NCBI GenBank assembly: GCA_937934645.1
Contig: CALGYZ010000065.1
Coordinates: forward strand, 83,868-147,867
DNA from: an uncultured Bacillaceae bacterium
Lineage (GTDB): Bacteria > Bacillota > Bacilli > Bacillales > Caldibacillaceae
Reading direction: 5' to 3'
DNA: 64,000 nucleotides
The translations under genes and the position numbers were made by a program. This document shows positions 17,511 through 26,642 of the stretch, one piece after another; position 1 is the stretch's first letter; every line of letters starts with the position of its first letter. The notes below the pieces were generated by a model. That model saw only the letters and a program-made list of their open reading frames with translations, did no database searches and was not told the origin of the DNA.

Positions 17511-19097
17511 TCAACCTTTTTGTATATATGTCCGCTGTTTGACAACAATTGTATTCCTCGTCTTTTTTGCTTCGTATAATGCTTCATCAACCCTTCTGTA
17601 CAGATCGTTAAAATGATCATTCTTTTCCCATTCCGTTATGCCGATACTGACCGTAAAATTGATACAATGTTTATGAACCTGGATTTCACAATTATTGATC
17701 TTTCTTTGAATCCGCTTGGCCATTTTATATGCGGAATCAACATTTGTTTCCGGAAGAATGATCAAAAATTCTTCGCCTCCGAACCGTCCAATGACATCAC
17801 TGGAACGGATCGAGGCGTGAAAAACACGTGCCGCCTTCTGCAGCACAATATCTCCGGTATCATGGCCGTAACGGTCGTTAACGGATTTAAAATGATCGAT
17901 ATCAAGCAACAAAATCGAAAACGTTCTTCCGGATAATCCGGCTTCATAAATTTGGGACATGATATATTGATCAATAAATCTTCTATTATATAAGCCTGTT
18001 AAAAAATCTGTCCGTGCTTCGATTGAACGGATTTCATTGATCGACTCCAGCTCTTCGACCGTCTTTTTCAATTGAATATTTTTTTCCTCCAGTTCCTTTG
18101 TAACTTGTTTCAACATTTGATTCAGCTTATTATTTTCATCAAGCATAATGAGCTGGCGGATAAACAGCAATAAGAAACTTATGAATATCGCGATCAGGAG
18201 TCCATCCATGTCTACGTTATTATAAAGATAGATGGTAATCAGGAAAACAATGTAAAATAAAGGGACAAAAAGAGAATGGGTGAAGTTCCGCAACTCCTGT
18301 TCCTTTACGGAATCATCCTGATTGTCTGCTGGATAAAGACTGCTCAAGCCGATAAAGAACACAGCAATAGTTCGTAAAGGAATGAGATATACTCTCGCCT
18401 CCTGTATATTGGAAACGCTTAAATAAAAGAACAGCAGATCGATAATAAAATAACCTGATATACTCCAGCCAATGACTGTCAAAGTTTTTTGCGATACATG
18501 TCTCAATGAAGTAAAAAGCTTTCCTTGGATAATTCCGAACAATATGAGCAAGTCCAGGGCAAGATAGGCAATGGACATGGTTAAACCGGACATGCTGATC
18601 TTTGAATGTCTCCATAAAAAATCCCGGAGAAAATACCAGCTTGATGAACTGGCGACAATGGCTGTAATGACGATATCAACAATAGTCATCATCATTTGGT
18701 ATTTATTTTGGTTTTTTAAAGTTATATAAACGATCCCGAAAAGGATCAGAATCAGCTGAAGAAGAAACAGAAAATCATAAGTACCAGGGAACGGAGGATC
18801 TTTTGACATGAACAAACGGAATAATATTCTGTAAAGTTCCGCTGCCAGATATACTATGATTCCGGTAAATATACAGCTCCAAAATAGTTTTCCAACCCGG
18901 TTTTCATGATTGGTTATTGCTTTGGAAAGCAAGAATGCCGATAGAACTGGAGCCGTCAATGAAAAAATCCCGGTCAATAGAATTTTTCCTGAACTTTCAG
19001 GGAAAAAATGGATTATAAATATAAAGATGATTGTATGAAAAGAAATCCCGTATAACAACAACGTTTTTAATGGAAGTTTCCCGGAAAAAAAGGCCAT
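17511..19097 (-). CDS. Membrane diguanylate cyclase (GGDEF)
   Basis: A 528-residue protein. About nine membrane segments occupy residues 1-310, a short coiled coil (LNQMLKQVTKELEEKNIQLKKTVEELE) follows, then a full GGDEF domain (about 355-520) with DFLTGLYNRR, LLDIDHFKSVNDRYGH and the catalytic GGEEF. The RSSD five residues before GGEEF is the product-inhibition I-site, so the enzyme is probably an active, feedback-controlled c-di-GMP synthase. The sensory N terminus is not a named domain that I recognise. It lies close to the EAL protein at 13931-16447. Confidence 0.9.
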   Translation of the reverse strand: MAFFSGKLPLKTLLLYGISFHTIIFIFIIHFFPESSGKILLTGIFSLTAPVLSAFLLSKAITNHENRVGKLFWSCIFTGIIVYLAAELYRILFRLFMSKDPPFPGTYDFLFLLQLILILFGIVYITLKNQNKYQMMMTIVDIVITAIVASSSSWYFLRDFLWRHSKISMSGLTMSIAYLALDLLILFGIIQGKLFTSLRHVSQKTLTVIGWSISGYFIIDLLFFYLSVSNIQEARVYLIPLRTIAVFFIGLSSLYPADNQDDSVKEQELRNFTHSLFVPLFYIVFLITIYLYNNVDMDGLLIAIFISFLLLFIRQLIMLDENNKLNQMLKQVTKELEEKNIQLKKTVEELESINEIRSIEARTDFLTGLYNRRFIDQYIMSQIYEAGLSGRTFSILLLDIDHFKSVNDRYGHDTGDIVLQKAARVFHASIRSSDVIGRFGGEEFLIILPETNVDSAYKMAKRIQRKINNCEIQVHKHCINFTVSIGITEWEKNDHFNDLYRRVDEALYEAKKTRNTIVVKQRTYIQKG

Positions 19098-19264
19098 TGG
19101 TCATATCTCCCTGTATTATGGTAGGTTAGTGATCAATCATGCCGTGTTTTTTCTAGGAATTTATAAATGGTACTATTTGCCTATATTTTACCAGAAAAAT
19201 ATTGCTTATTCTACGACCTTAACCTTTAAAAGATTATTTCCGGTAAAACGTAAGCATTCCGCCA

Positions 19265-19308
19265 GAAATAAGAAACGGGCAACGGAGCGTAAACAGCCTC
19301 CGTTGCCC
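19265..19308 (-). terminator. Terminator of the calcium ATPase gene
   Basis: GGGCAACGGAG (19277-19287) pairs with CTCCGTTGCCC (19298-19308); read on the minus strand a T-rich stretch (GTTTCTTATTTC) follows. Confidence 0.7.
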
Positions 19309-19316
19309 GGAAAATT

Positions 19317-21974
19317 TTACAGTACTCTTATCATTGCTTTATAGATTTCATTGAAAATAACCGGCAAGAGGGAAACCCCGATAATAAATGTCCAATCTTG
19401 CAAATTCAACATGCAAATTCCAAATACATTCCGGAAAAACGGAATATATACGAGCATCGCCTGGATGATGATTCCGGCAATAATGGCTCCGATTAACAGC
19501 TTGTTGGAAAATAATCCTTGAAAAACGGATTTCGTCCGGCTTCTTAAATTTAAAGAATGGAAAAGCTGGGAGATCGCAATGGTCATAAATGCCATGGTTT
19601 GGGCATGGATCAAGGCCTCACCGGATATATTGGCAAAATCAATTGTGAAAATTGAGCCGGCTCCTGTGTAATAACGTAAGCCTTCAATGAAAGCGAACAG
19701 TGTAATGAAACCGATCAGCATACCATTGAGGATTGTATACGTTCCGTTTCCACGGGAAAAAAAGCTTTCTTTCGGATTCCGGGGCGGATCTTTCATTACA
19801 TCTGGATCATCGGGATCCATACCAAGAGCAATAGCCGGAAATGAGTCGGTAATTAAGTTTACCCATAAAATTTGTACAGCAGTGAGGGGGGCAGGCCAAC
19901 CCAACAATATTCCAAGGAACAGTGCCGTAATTTCCCCTAAATTACAGGAAAGTAAAAAAAGGATTGATTTGCGGATATTTTGGAATATATTTCTCCCTTT
20001 TTCAACAGCAGTAACAATGGTAGCAAAGTTGTCATCCGTTAAGATAATGTCACTGGCTCCTTTAGCCACATCGGTACCGGTAATCCCCATTGCTACGCCG
20101 ACATCAGCCTGTTTTAGTGAAGGGGCATCATTCACACCGTCACCGGTCATAGAGACAATGTATCCGTTTTTCTTCAGAGCTCGGACGATCCGCACTTTAT
20201 GTTCCGGGGAAACACGGGCGAAAACTTTTATTTCCTTTACTTTTTCCTGCAGTTCCAGATCCGTCATGTCATTTAATTGTTGACCGGTCATCGTTTCTTT
20301 GATATTCGCAGCGATCCCGAGCTCCTTGGCAATGGCAAGGGCTGTTTGCTGATGATCTCCCGTGATCATGATTGTACGGATTCCCGCTAGTTTACATTGA
20401 TTAACGGAATGTTTTGCTTCTTCCCGCGGCGGGTCGATCATCCCTGTCATGCCGAGAAATGTTAATTGTTCCTCCAGGTTTTTACCGGTTACATCTCCAG
20501 GCGGCCATTCCCGTTTTGCGACTGCCAAAACCCGCAAGGCATTGTCGCTCATCCGTTCTGCCGCGTCCTGGATGGCTTTTTTATCATTTTCCGTAATCGG
20601 ACGTACTTTTCCGTTTTCATAAATCGCAGTTGTCCGCGGTAGCAGGCTTTCTAGGGCTCCCTTCGTAAAAGCAATGGTTTTTCTATTTTGATGGACGGTT
20701 GTCATCATTTTCCGATCTGAATCAAAGGGCAGCTCAAAAATCCGTTTGTATTGCTTTTCTAGCTGTTCTTTCTTCATTTGCAACTTCATTCCGAGGGAAA
20801 CAAGCGCAATTTCCGTCGGGTCACCCGTAGCATCTCCGTTATTTGAAATGACTGCATTGTTACAAAGCACCATACCTTTAACAAATTCGCTGACTACCGG
20901 ATTATTGATATCGAGGGAAAGGGCATCTTTATATTCCCCGTCGACATATACCCTGGTTACGGTCATTTTATTTTGGGTAAGTGTTCCTGTTTTATCGGAA
21001 CAAATAACACTGACCGAACCTAATGTTTCAACAGCGGGCAGTTTCCGGACGATAGCATTATGTTTGATCATTTTCTGCACACCGAGGGCAAGGACGATGG
21101 TGACGATGGCAACCAGGCCTTCAGGAATTGCAGCAACAGCCAGGCTGATTGCGATGAGGAACATTTCAAGAATATCCCGTCCCTGGAAGTAACCAATGAA
21201 AAACATAATCACACATACAGTCAGTGCACCGATTCCGAGAATTTTACCCAGCTGGTCGAGCTTTTTTTGCAAGGGTGTTGTTTCTTTTTCTTTCGTACCG
21301 AGCATTTTGGCAATTTTTCCGATTTCTGAATTCATGCCCGTGCTTGTTACAATCCCGGTTCCTCTGCCGTATGTCGACAGTGTCGACATGAACGCTGTGT
21401 TTTTCCGGTCGCCCATCGGCACGTCTTCACTGGTTTCCCAGCCCGCATCTTTTTCCACCGGTACGGATTCTCCCGTCAGTGCAGATTCTTCGACTTGTAG
21501 ATTGACCGTTTCAATCAAGCGGAGGTCGGCGGGGATATAGCGGCCGGCTTCAATGAAAACAATGTCTCCGGGAACAATTTTTTCGGATGATATTTCTTTT
21601 ATTTGGCCGTCCCGTTTTACGACGGCTTTCGGGGTGGATATCTTTTGTAATTCCTCCAGCGCTTTTTCCGCTTTTGACTCTTGAACAATTCCGATCACCG
21701 CATTTAACATGATAACGGAAACAATGATGACCGCGTCAGTCAATTCTCCGGCGATGACGGAAATCACTGCGGCTGCGATTAAAATCCAAATCAGGATGTT
21801 ATTAATTTGGCTCCACAGCATTTCCCACACCGATGGATTTTCCCCTTCCCGAAAAACATTGGGGCCGTATTTTTTCAAACGTTTTTCCGCTTCTTGTTCC
21901 GTAAGCCCCGTTTCAATGTTTGTATCCAATTCTTTGACACATTCATCCACAGTTTTTCTGTACCACGGTGCCAA
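19317..21974 (-). CDS. yloB: P-type calcium-transporting ATPase (YloB-like)
   Basis: An 885-residue P2-type ATPase of SERCA/PMCA style. Seen in order: cation ATPase N-terminal domain, actuator loop TGES, fourth membrane segment AVAAIPEGLVAI (the calcium-binding PEGL with Val in place of the common Pro), phosphorylation motif DKTGTLT, KGA nucleotide site, MTGDGVNDAP hinge, and a C-terminal six-helix cation ATPase domain. It should export calcium with ATP. B. subtilis YloB has the same length and is involved in spore calcium handling. A TTG start follows GAAGGGA. It is divergent from the following ketopantoate reductase-like gene. Confidence 0.87.
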   Translation of the reverse strand: MAPWYRKTVDECVKELDTNIETGLTEQEAEKRLKKYGPNVFREGENPSVWEMLWSQINNILIWILIAAAVISVIAGELTDAVIIVSVIMLNAVIGIVQESKAEKALEELQKISTPKAVVKRDGQIKEISSEKIVPGDIVFIEAGRYIPADLRLIETVNLQVEESALTGESVPVEKDAGWETSEDVPMGDRKNTAFMSTLSTYGRGTGIVTSTGMNSEIGKIAKMLGTKEKETTPLQKKLDQLGKILGIGALTVCVIMFFIGYFQGRDILEMFLIAISLAVAAIPEGLVAIVTIVLALGVQKMIKHNAIVRKLPAVETLGSVSVICSDKTGTLTQNKMTVTRVYVDGEYKDALSLDINNPVVSEFVKGMVLCNNAVISNNGDATGDPTEIALVSLGMKLQMKKEQLEKQYKRIFELPFDSDRKMMTTVHQNRKTIAFTKGALESLLPRTTAIYENGKVRPITENDKKAIQDAAERMSDNALRVLAVAKREWPPGDVTGKNLEEQLTFLGMTGMIDPPREEAKHSVNQCKLAGIRTIMITGDHQQTALAIAKELGIAANIKETMTGQQLNDMTDLELQEKVKEIKVFARVSPEHKVRIVRALKKNGYIVSMTGDGVNDAPSLKQADVGVAMGITGTDVAKGASDIILTDDNFATIVTAVEKGRNIFQNIRKSILFLLSCNLGEITALFLGILLGWPAPLTAVQILWVNLITDSFPAIALGMDPDDPDVMKDPPRNPKESFFSRGNGTYTILNGMLIGFITLFAFIEGLRYYTGAGSIFTIDFANISGEALIHAQTMAFMTIAISQLFHSLNLRSRTKSVFQGLFSNKLLIGAIIAGIIIQAMLVYIPFFRNVFGICMLNLQDWTFIIGVSLLPVIFNEIYKAMIRVL

Positions 21975-22187
21975 TAAACAATCCCTTCTTTCATTTGTAA
22001 AAATTTAACATTCTACATCATTATTATTTCACAAGTTATTTTGGCATACGGTTTGAATCACGTATTTGTAAGGAAACATTCATTTTTTTCAAAAGCCGCT
22101 TTCACCCATGTATGTAATATGAAATTTTCAATCAAAAATTGACGGAAAAGTGATAAAATAATGGAAATAAAAAAGGAGGCAATGTTG

Positions 22188-23114
22188 ATGGAGATTAAAA
22201 ATGTTACCATTATTGGACTTGGAGCGTTGGGGATTTTATATGCAAACCATTTAACGAAATATTTGCCGAAAGCAAATGTCCGGATCGTGGCTGACAGGGA
22301 AAGAATAGCAAGATATCAGAGGGAAGGGGTATATTGTAACGGTAAGCGTTGCGACTTTTATTATATACCAAGTGATGAACCGTGTGAGCCTGCGGATCTT
22401 CTGCTATTTACGGTGAAAATTCACGGTTTAAAAGATGCGATCAGGGCCGTCAGAAACCATGTCGGGAAAAATACCATTATACTTTCCGCATTGAACGGAA
22501 TTACGAGCGAGAAAATTATTGCTGACGCATACGGAAAGGACAGGGTGTTATTATGCGTGGCACAGGGAATGGATGCGGTAAAAACTGGAAACCAATTAAC
22601 CTATGAAAATATGGGCAAGCTGGTGTTCGGGGATGAAACACCGGGGATTATTTCCCGGAAATCGAAAGCCGTAGCGGAGTTTTTTGAAAAAGTCAAAATG
22701 CCGTACGAGATCGATACAAATATGAAAAAACGTCTCTGGGGGAAATTTATGTTAAATGTCGGCGTGAACCAGGTGGTTGCAGTTTACCAAGGCAATTATG
22801 GACTGATTCATAAGGATGGACCGGCAAGGCAGCTGATGATTGATGCAATGAAGGAAGTTATTACATTGTCGGAAAAAGAGGGGGTATATTTAACGGAAGA
22901 AGATTTGTATTATTGGCTTAGTGTCCTGGATCGTTTAAGCCCGCGGGGAAAACCGTCGATGGCCCAGGATATCGAAGCAAAGCGGTTTACCGAAGTTGAT
23001 TTGTTTGCAGGCACGGTTATTGAACTCGGGAAAAAACATAATGTTCCAACACCGGTGAACGACCGATTGTATGCACAGATAAAACAAATGGAAAAAAACT
23101 TTCCGGCCAACTAA
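22188..23114 (+). CDS. 2-dehydropantoate 2-reductase family protein
   Basis: About 308 residues: N-terminal Rossmann motif IIGLGALGILYA, then the ApbA/PanE C-terminal domain with LWGKFMLNVGVNQ, which contains the catalytic lysine and the conserved Asn. Members reduce ketopantoate to pantoate with NADPH for CoA synthesis, but many Bacillales paralogues have unknown substrates and this gene is away from panBCD. ATG 22188 is chosen because AAGGAGG lies eight bases upstream, while ATG 22182 is too close. Confidence 0.8.
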   Translation: MEIKNVTIIGLGALGILYANHLTKYLPKANVRIVADRERIARYQREGVYCNGKRCDFYYIPSDEPCEPADLLLFTVKIHGLKDAIRAVRNHVGKNTIILSALNGITSEKIIADAYGKDRVLLCVAQGMDAVKTGNQLTYENMGKLVFGDETPGIISRKSKAVAEFFEKVKMPYEIDTNMKKRLWGKFMLNVGVNQVVAVYQGNYGLIHKDGPARQLMIDAMKEVITLSEKEGVYLTEEDLYYWLSVLDRLSPRGKPSMAQDIEAKRFTEVDLFAGTVIELGKKHNVPTPVNDRLYAQIKQMEKNFPAN

Positions 23115-23192
23115 CCACAGGCATTTAAGAATTAATATAAAAATTACTATTGCGTGAAAGGGATAATTGTGTTATAAATATACATATAATTT

Positions 23193-23275
23193 AATAAATA
23201 TACGTTAAACAGAACGGAAAGTGAGACCGATGTGAGATGAGACGGTGATAGAACCTGAAATAAATGTACGTTAAA
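23193..23275. promoter_or_regulatory. Two 17-bp direct repeats upstream of amino acid ABC operon
   Basis: AATAAATATACGTTAAA at 23193-23209 and AATAAATGTACGTTAAA at 23259-23275 differ at one base and start 66 bases apart, about six helical turns, so both face the same side of the DNA. They lie 54-136 bases before the importer start codon and could be an operator for a repressor of amino acid uptake. The binding protein is unknown. Confidence 0.4.
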
Positions 23276-23328
23276 ATAAAAAATAACATTATTACTATAT
23301 TAATAAACTAAAACTGGAGGACGAACGG

Positions 23329-24111
23329 ATGAAAAAATTGATAAAAACTTTCATTATACTTTTAACGGCTGTTTTCGTATTCAGTGCGTGCGGACAGGCT
23401 GATGAATCTGATCATGCTTTATCCAAAGACAAAAAAGTGTTAAAAATGGGAACATCAGCGGACTTTCCGCCTTTTGAATCCCGTGATCCGGAAGGGAATT
23501 TTGAAGGATTTGATATTGAATTGGCACAAATGATTGCCGATGAACTTGGATATGAATTAGAAATCCAGGATATGAGCTTTGACGGTCTGATCGGTGCATT
23601 GCAGTCCGGCCGTGTCGATATGGTTCTTGCCGGTATGAGCGCTACTGAAGAGAGAAGAAAAAATGTGGACTTTTCCATTGACTATCACCGCTCCGGGGAA
23701 ATGTTCCTGTCAAAACCGGACAGAAAGCTTGAAGGTATCGAATCACTGGAAGGAAAAACAGTCGCAGTACAGCTTGGAACGATTCAGGAAGAAGGAGCGG
23801 ATCAATTAAGCAAAGAGTATAACTTTGAAGTGAAAAAGGTGGACAATGCGGGTCTTCTCCTTCAAGAATTGTTATCAAACCGTGTGGATGCCATTTATAT
23901 GGATAAACAAGTAGCCGTAAAATATATTGAAGAACACGGGCTGTTCGGATTCGACGATCCGACGACAAGTTCCCCGGGAATGGCGATTGCTTTCCCTAAA
24001 GGCAGTGATCTTGTAGACGACGTAAACAAAGTATTGGAAAAACTTGAAGAAAGCGGAAAATTGCAGGAGTTAAAAGATAAGTGGGAACTGGATGAAGTAG
24101 TTGTTGAATAA
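23329..24111 (+). CDS. Polar amino acid ABC transporter, substrate-binding lipoprotein
   Basis: A 260-residue periplasmic-binding-protein-like lipoprotein. The N terminus is a lipoprotein signal with lipobox FSAC near residue 20; the mature part is a type II solute-binding fold (MGTSADFPPFESRDPEGNFEGFDIEL, then MVLAGMSATEERRKNVDFS). This is the SBP_bac_3 family for basic or polar amino acids. With the downstream permease and ATPase it forms a three-gene importer resembling ArtPQR (arginine) or similar systems; the substrate cannot be read with certainty. Confidence 0.88.
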   Translation: MKKLIKTFIILLTAVFVFSACGQADESDHALSKDKKVLKMGTSADFPPFESRDPEGNFEGFDIELAQMIADELGYELEIQDMSFDGLIGALQSGRVDMVLAGMSATEERRKNVDFSIDYHRSGEMFLSKPDRKLEGIESLEGKTVAVQLGTIQEEGADQLSKEYNFEVKKVDNAGLLLQELLSNRVDAIYMDKQVAVKYIEEHGLFGFDDPTTSSPGMAIAFPKGSDLVDDVNKVLEKLEESGKLQELKDKWELDEVVVE

Positions 24112-24141
24112 AAAAATGAAGCGGTAGAAAATCTGCCGGAT

Positions 24142-24190
24142 AATCGGTGGTATACGGCCGTTTATGAGGCTTTGCCACCGATTCTCTTTT
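24142..24190 (+). terminator. Hairpin between binding protein and permease genes
   Basis: AATCGGTGG (24142-24150) pairs with CCACCGATT (24175-24183), followed by CTCTTTTT. A partial terminator here would give more binding protein than permease, a common arrangement in ABC importer operons. Confidence 0.75.
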
Positions 24191-24225
24191 TGTGTACGAA
24201 AAGCATTAGAAAGAGGTGTACTTTT

Positions 24226-24885
24226 GTGAATTTAGATTTCAGCCAAATTGTTCCCTATATTCCTTTTATGTTGCAGGGAATATGGGTTACGATAAAGTTT
24301 GTTTTTGTGTCGATTTTGATCGGTCTCATATTGGGGACGATTTTGGCCTTGTTTAAAATCACCAACAATCCGGTATTAAAGGGTTTTGCCAATGCATATA
24401 CTTCCATATTCCGCGGCACTCCGTTAATTTTACAATTGATGATTATTTATTATGCCACACCCCAATTAATAGGCTATGATATCCCGACATTTTTATCGGC
24501 GATTCTGGCGTTCGGTCTGAATTCCGGTGCATATGTATCTGAAATTATCCGGGCGGGAATTCTGGCTGTTGACAAAGGACAGGTTGAGGCGGCGGAAGCG
24601 TTAGGTATTCCGTATCGGACCATGATGATCCATATTATATTGCCGCAGGCGGTAAAAAATATCTTACCGGCTTTGATGAACGAATTTATTACATTAACAA
24701 AAGAATCCGCTATCGTTTCCACCATCGGCTATTTAGATTTGATGCGCCGGGCGCAAATTGTCGGTGCGGATATATACCGGAATTTTGAACCGCTATTGTT
24801 TGCCGGTGTCATTTATTGGGTCATGGTATTTATTTTGACGAAACTTGGAAGTGCCCTGGAACGGAGGTTAAGAGCAAGTGATTAA
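24226..24885 (+). CDS. Polar amino acid ABC transporter permease
   Basis: A 219-residue inner-membrane permease with about five membrane segments of the His/Glu/Gln/Arg type. The EAA loop reads EAAEALGIPYRTMMIHIILPQA, the contact site for the ATPase; RGTPLILQL near residue 65 is also characteristic. The frame is open from an upstream codon, but GTG 24226 follows AAGAGGTG and gives the family length. It overlaps the ATPase gene by eight bases. Confidence 0.88.
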   Translation: MNLDFSQIVPYIPFMLQGIWVTIKFVFVSILIGLILGTILALFKITNNPVLKGFANAYTSIFRGTPLILQLMIIYYATPQLIGYDIPTFLSAILAFGLNSGAYVSEIIRAGILAVDKGQVEAAEALGIPYRTMMIHIILPQAVKNILPALMNEFITLTKESAIVSTIGYLDLMRRAQIVGADIYRNFEPLLFAGVIYWVMVFILTKLGSALERRLRASD

Positions 24886-25600
24886 AACAGAAAATTTAAC
24901 AAAGTCGTTCGGAAAGAATATGGTGTTAAAGAATATCAACGTTACGATAAACAAAGGGGAAGTCGTGGCTGTGATCGGCCCGTCCGGTTCGGGAAAATCA
25001 ACATTTTTGCGTTGTTTAAATCTTTTGGAAAAACCGACTTCGGGAAAAGTTTATATAAACGGCCGGGAAATTACGGACGGAAGAGTGAATATTATGGAAG
25101 TCCGCAAGCAGATCGGTATGGTGTTCCAGCAATTTAACCTGTTTCCGCATATGACCGTTCTGGAAAATGTAACGTTTGCGCCGCAAAAGGTGAACAAGGT
25201 ACCGGCGGAGGAGGCGAAAAAGGTTGCCAAAGAATTGCTGGCAAAAGTCGGTTTGACCGATAAAGAGAATGCTTATCCAAGTCAGTTATCCGGCGGCCAG
25301 AAACAACGGGTGGCCATTGCCCGGGCGCTGGCCATGAAACCGGAAATCATGCTTTTTGACGAACCGACTTCCGCTCTGGATCCGGAAATGGTCAAGGAAG
25401 TTTTGGACGTTGTGAAAGATTTGGCCGAAACCGGAATGACCATGGTGATCGTAACCCATGAAATGAATTTTGCAAAAGAAGTGGCGGACCGCATTTTGTT
25501 TATCGACGGCGGCATTATTGTGGAAGATGCCGAACCGGAAAAGTTTTTTAGTGCACCGGAAAGTGAGCGGGCGAAAGACTTTTTATCGAAAATATTATAA
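24878..25600 (+). CDS. Polar amino acid ABC transporter ATP-binding protein
   Basis: A 240-residue ATPase with Walker A GPSGSGKST, Q-loop QQFNLF, signature LSGGQKQR, Walker B LFDEPTSALDPE and the switch histidine in VTHEMNFAKEVADR. This is the standard GlnQ/ArtR-type subunit. The GTG start overlaps the permease end, so the three subunits are translated together. A terminator hairpin follows. Confidence 0.9.
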   Translation: MIKTENLTKSFGKNMVLKNINVTINKGEVVAVIGPSGSGKSTFLRCLNLLEKPTSGKVYINGREITDGRVNIMEVRKQIGMVFQQFNLFPHMTVLENVTFAPQKVNKVPAEEAKKVAKELLAKVGLTDKENAYPSQLSGGQKQRVAIARALAMKPEIMLFDEPTSALDPEMVKEVLDVVKDLAETGMTMVIVTHEMNFAKEVADRILFIDGGIIVEDAEPEKFFSAPESERAKDFLSKIL

Positions 25601-25608
25601 GAAAAATC

Positions 25609-25638
25609 AAAACTGTCCCGTTTTCGGGTCAGTTTTTT
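25609..25638 (+). terminator. Terminator of the amino acid ABC operon
   Basis: AAAACTG-T-CCCG (from 25609) pairs with CGGG-T-CAGTTTT, one internal mismatch, with a T6 run. Confidence 0.8.
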
Positions 25639-25702
25639 GCATACCATGGACACTTTTATGTGTTTTACCAGCGGAAAAGTAGCAGATAGGTAAGTGAATA
25701 AG

Positions 25703-25732
25703 AAAGGAGCCGGCTAAAAAGCCGGCTCCTTT
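25703..25732 (-). terminator. 13-bp hairpin downstream of pflA
   Basis: AAAGGAGCCGGCT (25703-25715) pairs with AGCCGGCTCCTTT (25720-25732), four-base loop. The minus-strand continuation is T-rich (CTTATTCACTT). It is probably the end of the pfl transcript. Confidence 0.6.
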
Positions 25733-25785
25733 GGGGAAGGGGAAATAAAATCTATATTAATAGGGGGATACCAAATTTATGTTAT

Positions 25786-26541
25786 TCAGGCGTAAACAAG
25801 ATTGGCATTGATACTTGCATTTAAAATATTTCGGGCATATTCAACCCTCTCAGGGGAGGGGGATTCTACATCTGTCAATTTATAATCAAGGCCGAGTTTT
25901 TCCCATTTATATACACCCATTTTATGGTAGGGAAGAACTTCAATTTTTTGTACATTATTTAATGTTTTTATAAAATCACCAAGACGGTGAAGGTCTTCAT
26001 CAAAATCGGTCAAAGCCGGTACTAAAACATGACGGATCCATACCGGAACCTGTTTTTCGGATAAATACCGTGCGAAATCGAGAATATGTTCATTTGTCAT
26101 TCCGGTAATCATTTTATGTTTTTCAGGATCAATATGTTTTAAATCAAGCAAAATTAAATCGGTATATGTTAACAATTCATCCAGCTTGACCAAAAATTGC
26201 GGACGACGGGAGAAAGGAGCCCCGGAGGTATCGATCGTCGTATGAATACCATGTTTTTTGCACTCTTTGAAAAGATCTAATAAAAAATCAAGCTGTAATA
26301 ACGGTTCTCCGCCGCTGACGGTGATTCCCCCGCCGCTCGCATCAAAAAACGGTTTGTAATCGAGCAGCTCATTAACAATCTCTTGTACTTTCTTTTCATT
26401 TCCATCCTTCATTTTCCAGGTGTCCGGATTATGGCAATATAAACATCTTAACGGACAACCCTGTGTAAAAACAACATAACGTAAGCCGGGGCCGTCAACG
26501 GCACCAAATGTTTCAACAGAATGTATCCGACCTGTTCCCAT
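25786..26541 (-). CDS. pflA: Pyruvate formate-lyase activating enzyme
   Basis: A 251-residue radical SAM protein. The cluster motif CPLRCLYCHNPDTW gives CxxxCxxC, and SGGEPLLQ is the SAM-binding GGE motif. It generates the glycyl radical on PflB by one-electron cleavage of SAM. It is encoded directly downstream of pflB on the same strand, with AAGGAGG before the ATG, so it is cotranscribed. Its presence indicates mixed-acid or formate fermentation under low oxygen. Confidence 0.96.
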   Translation of the reverse strand: MGTGRIHSVETFGAVDGPGLRYVVFTQGCPLRCLYCHNPDTWKMKDGNEKKVQEIVNELLDYKPFFDASGGGITVSGGEPLLQLDFLLDLFKECKKHGIHTTIDTSGAPFSRRPQFLVKLDELLTYTDLILLDLKHIDPEKHKMITGMTNEHILDFARYLSEKQVPVWIRHVLVPALTDFDEDLHRLGDFIKTLNNVQKIEVLPYHKMGVYKWEKLGLDYKLTDVESPSPERVEYARNILNASINANLVYA

Positions 26542-26642
26542 TTTTTATCCTCCTTGTTTTTGAAAGGAGGAGGGATGACCAGCCCCTCTCTCCCCAAAAT
26601 ATGTCCGCTTTTTTACCGTTAGTAAATCAGTTTTTTTGAGAA

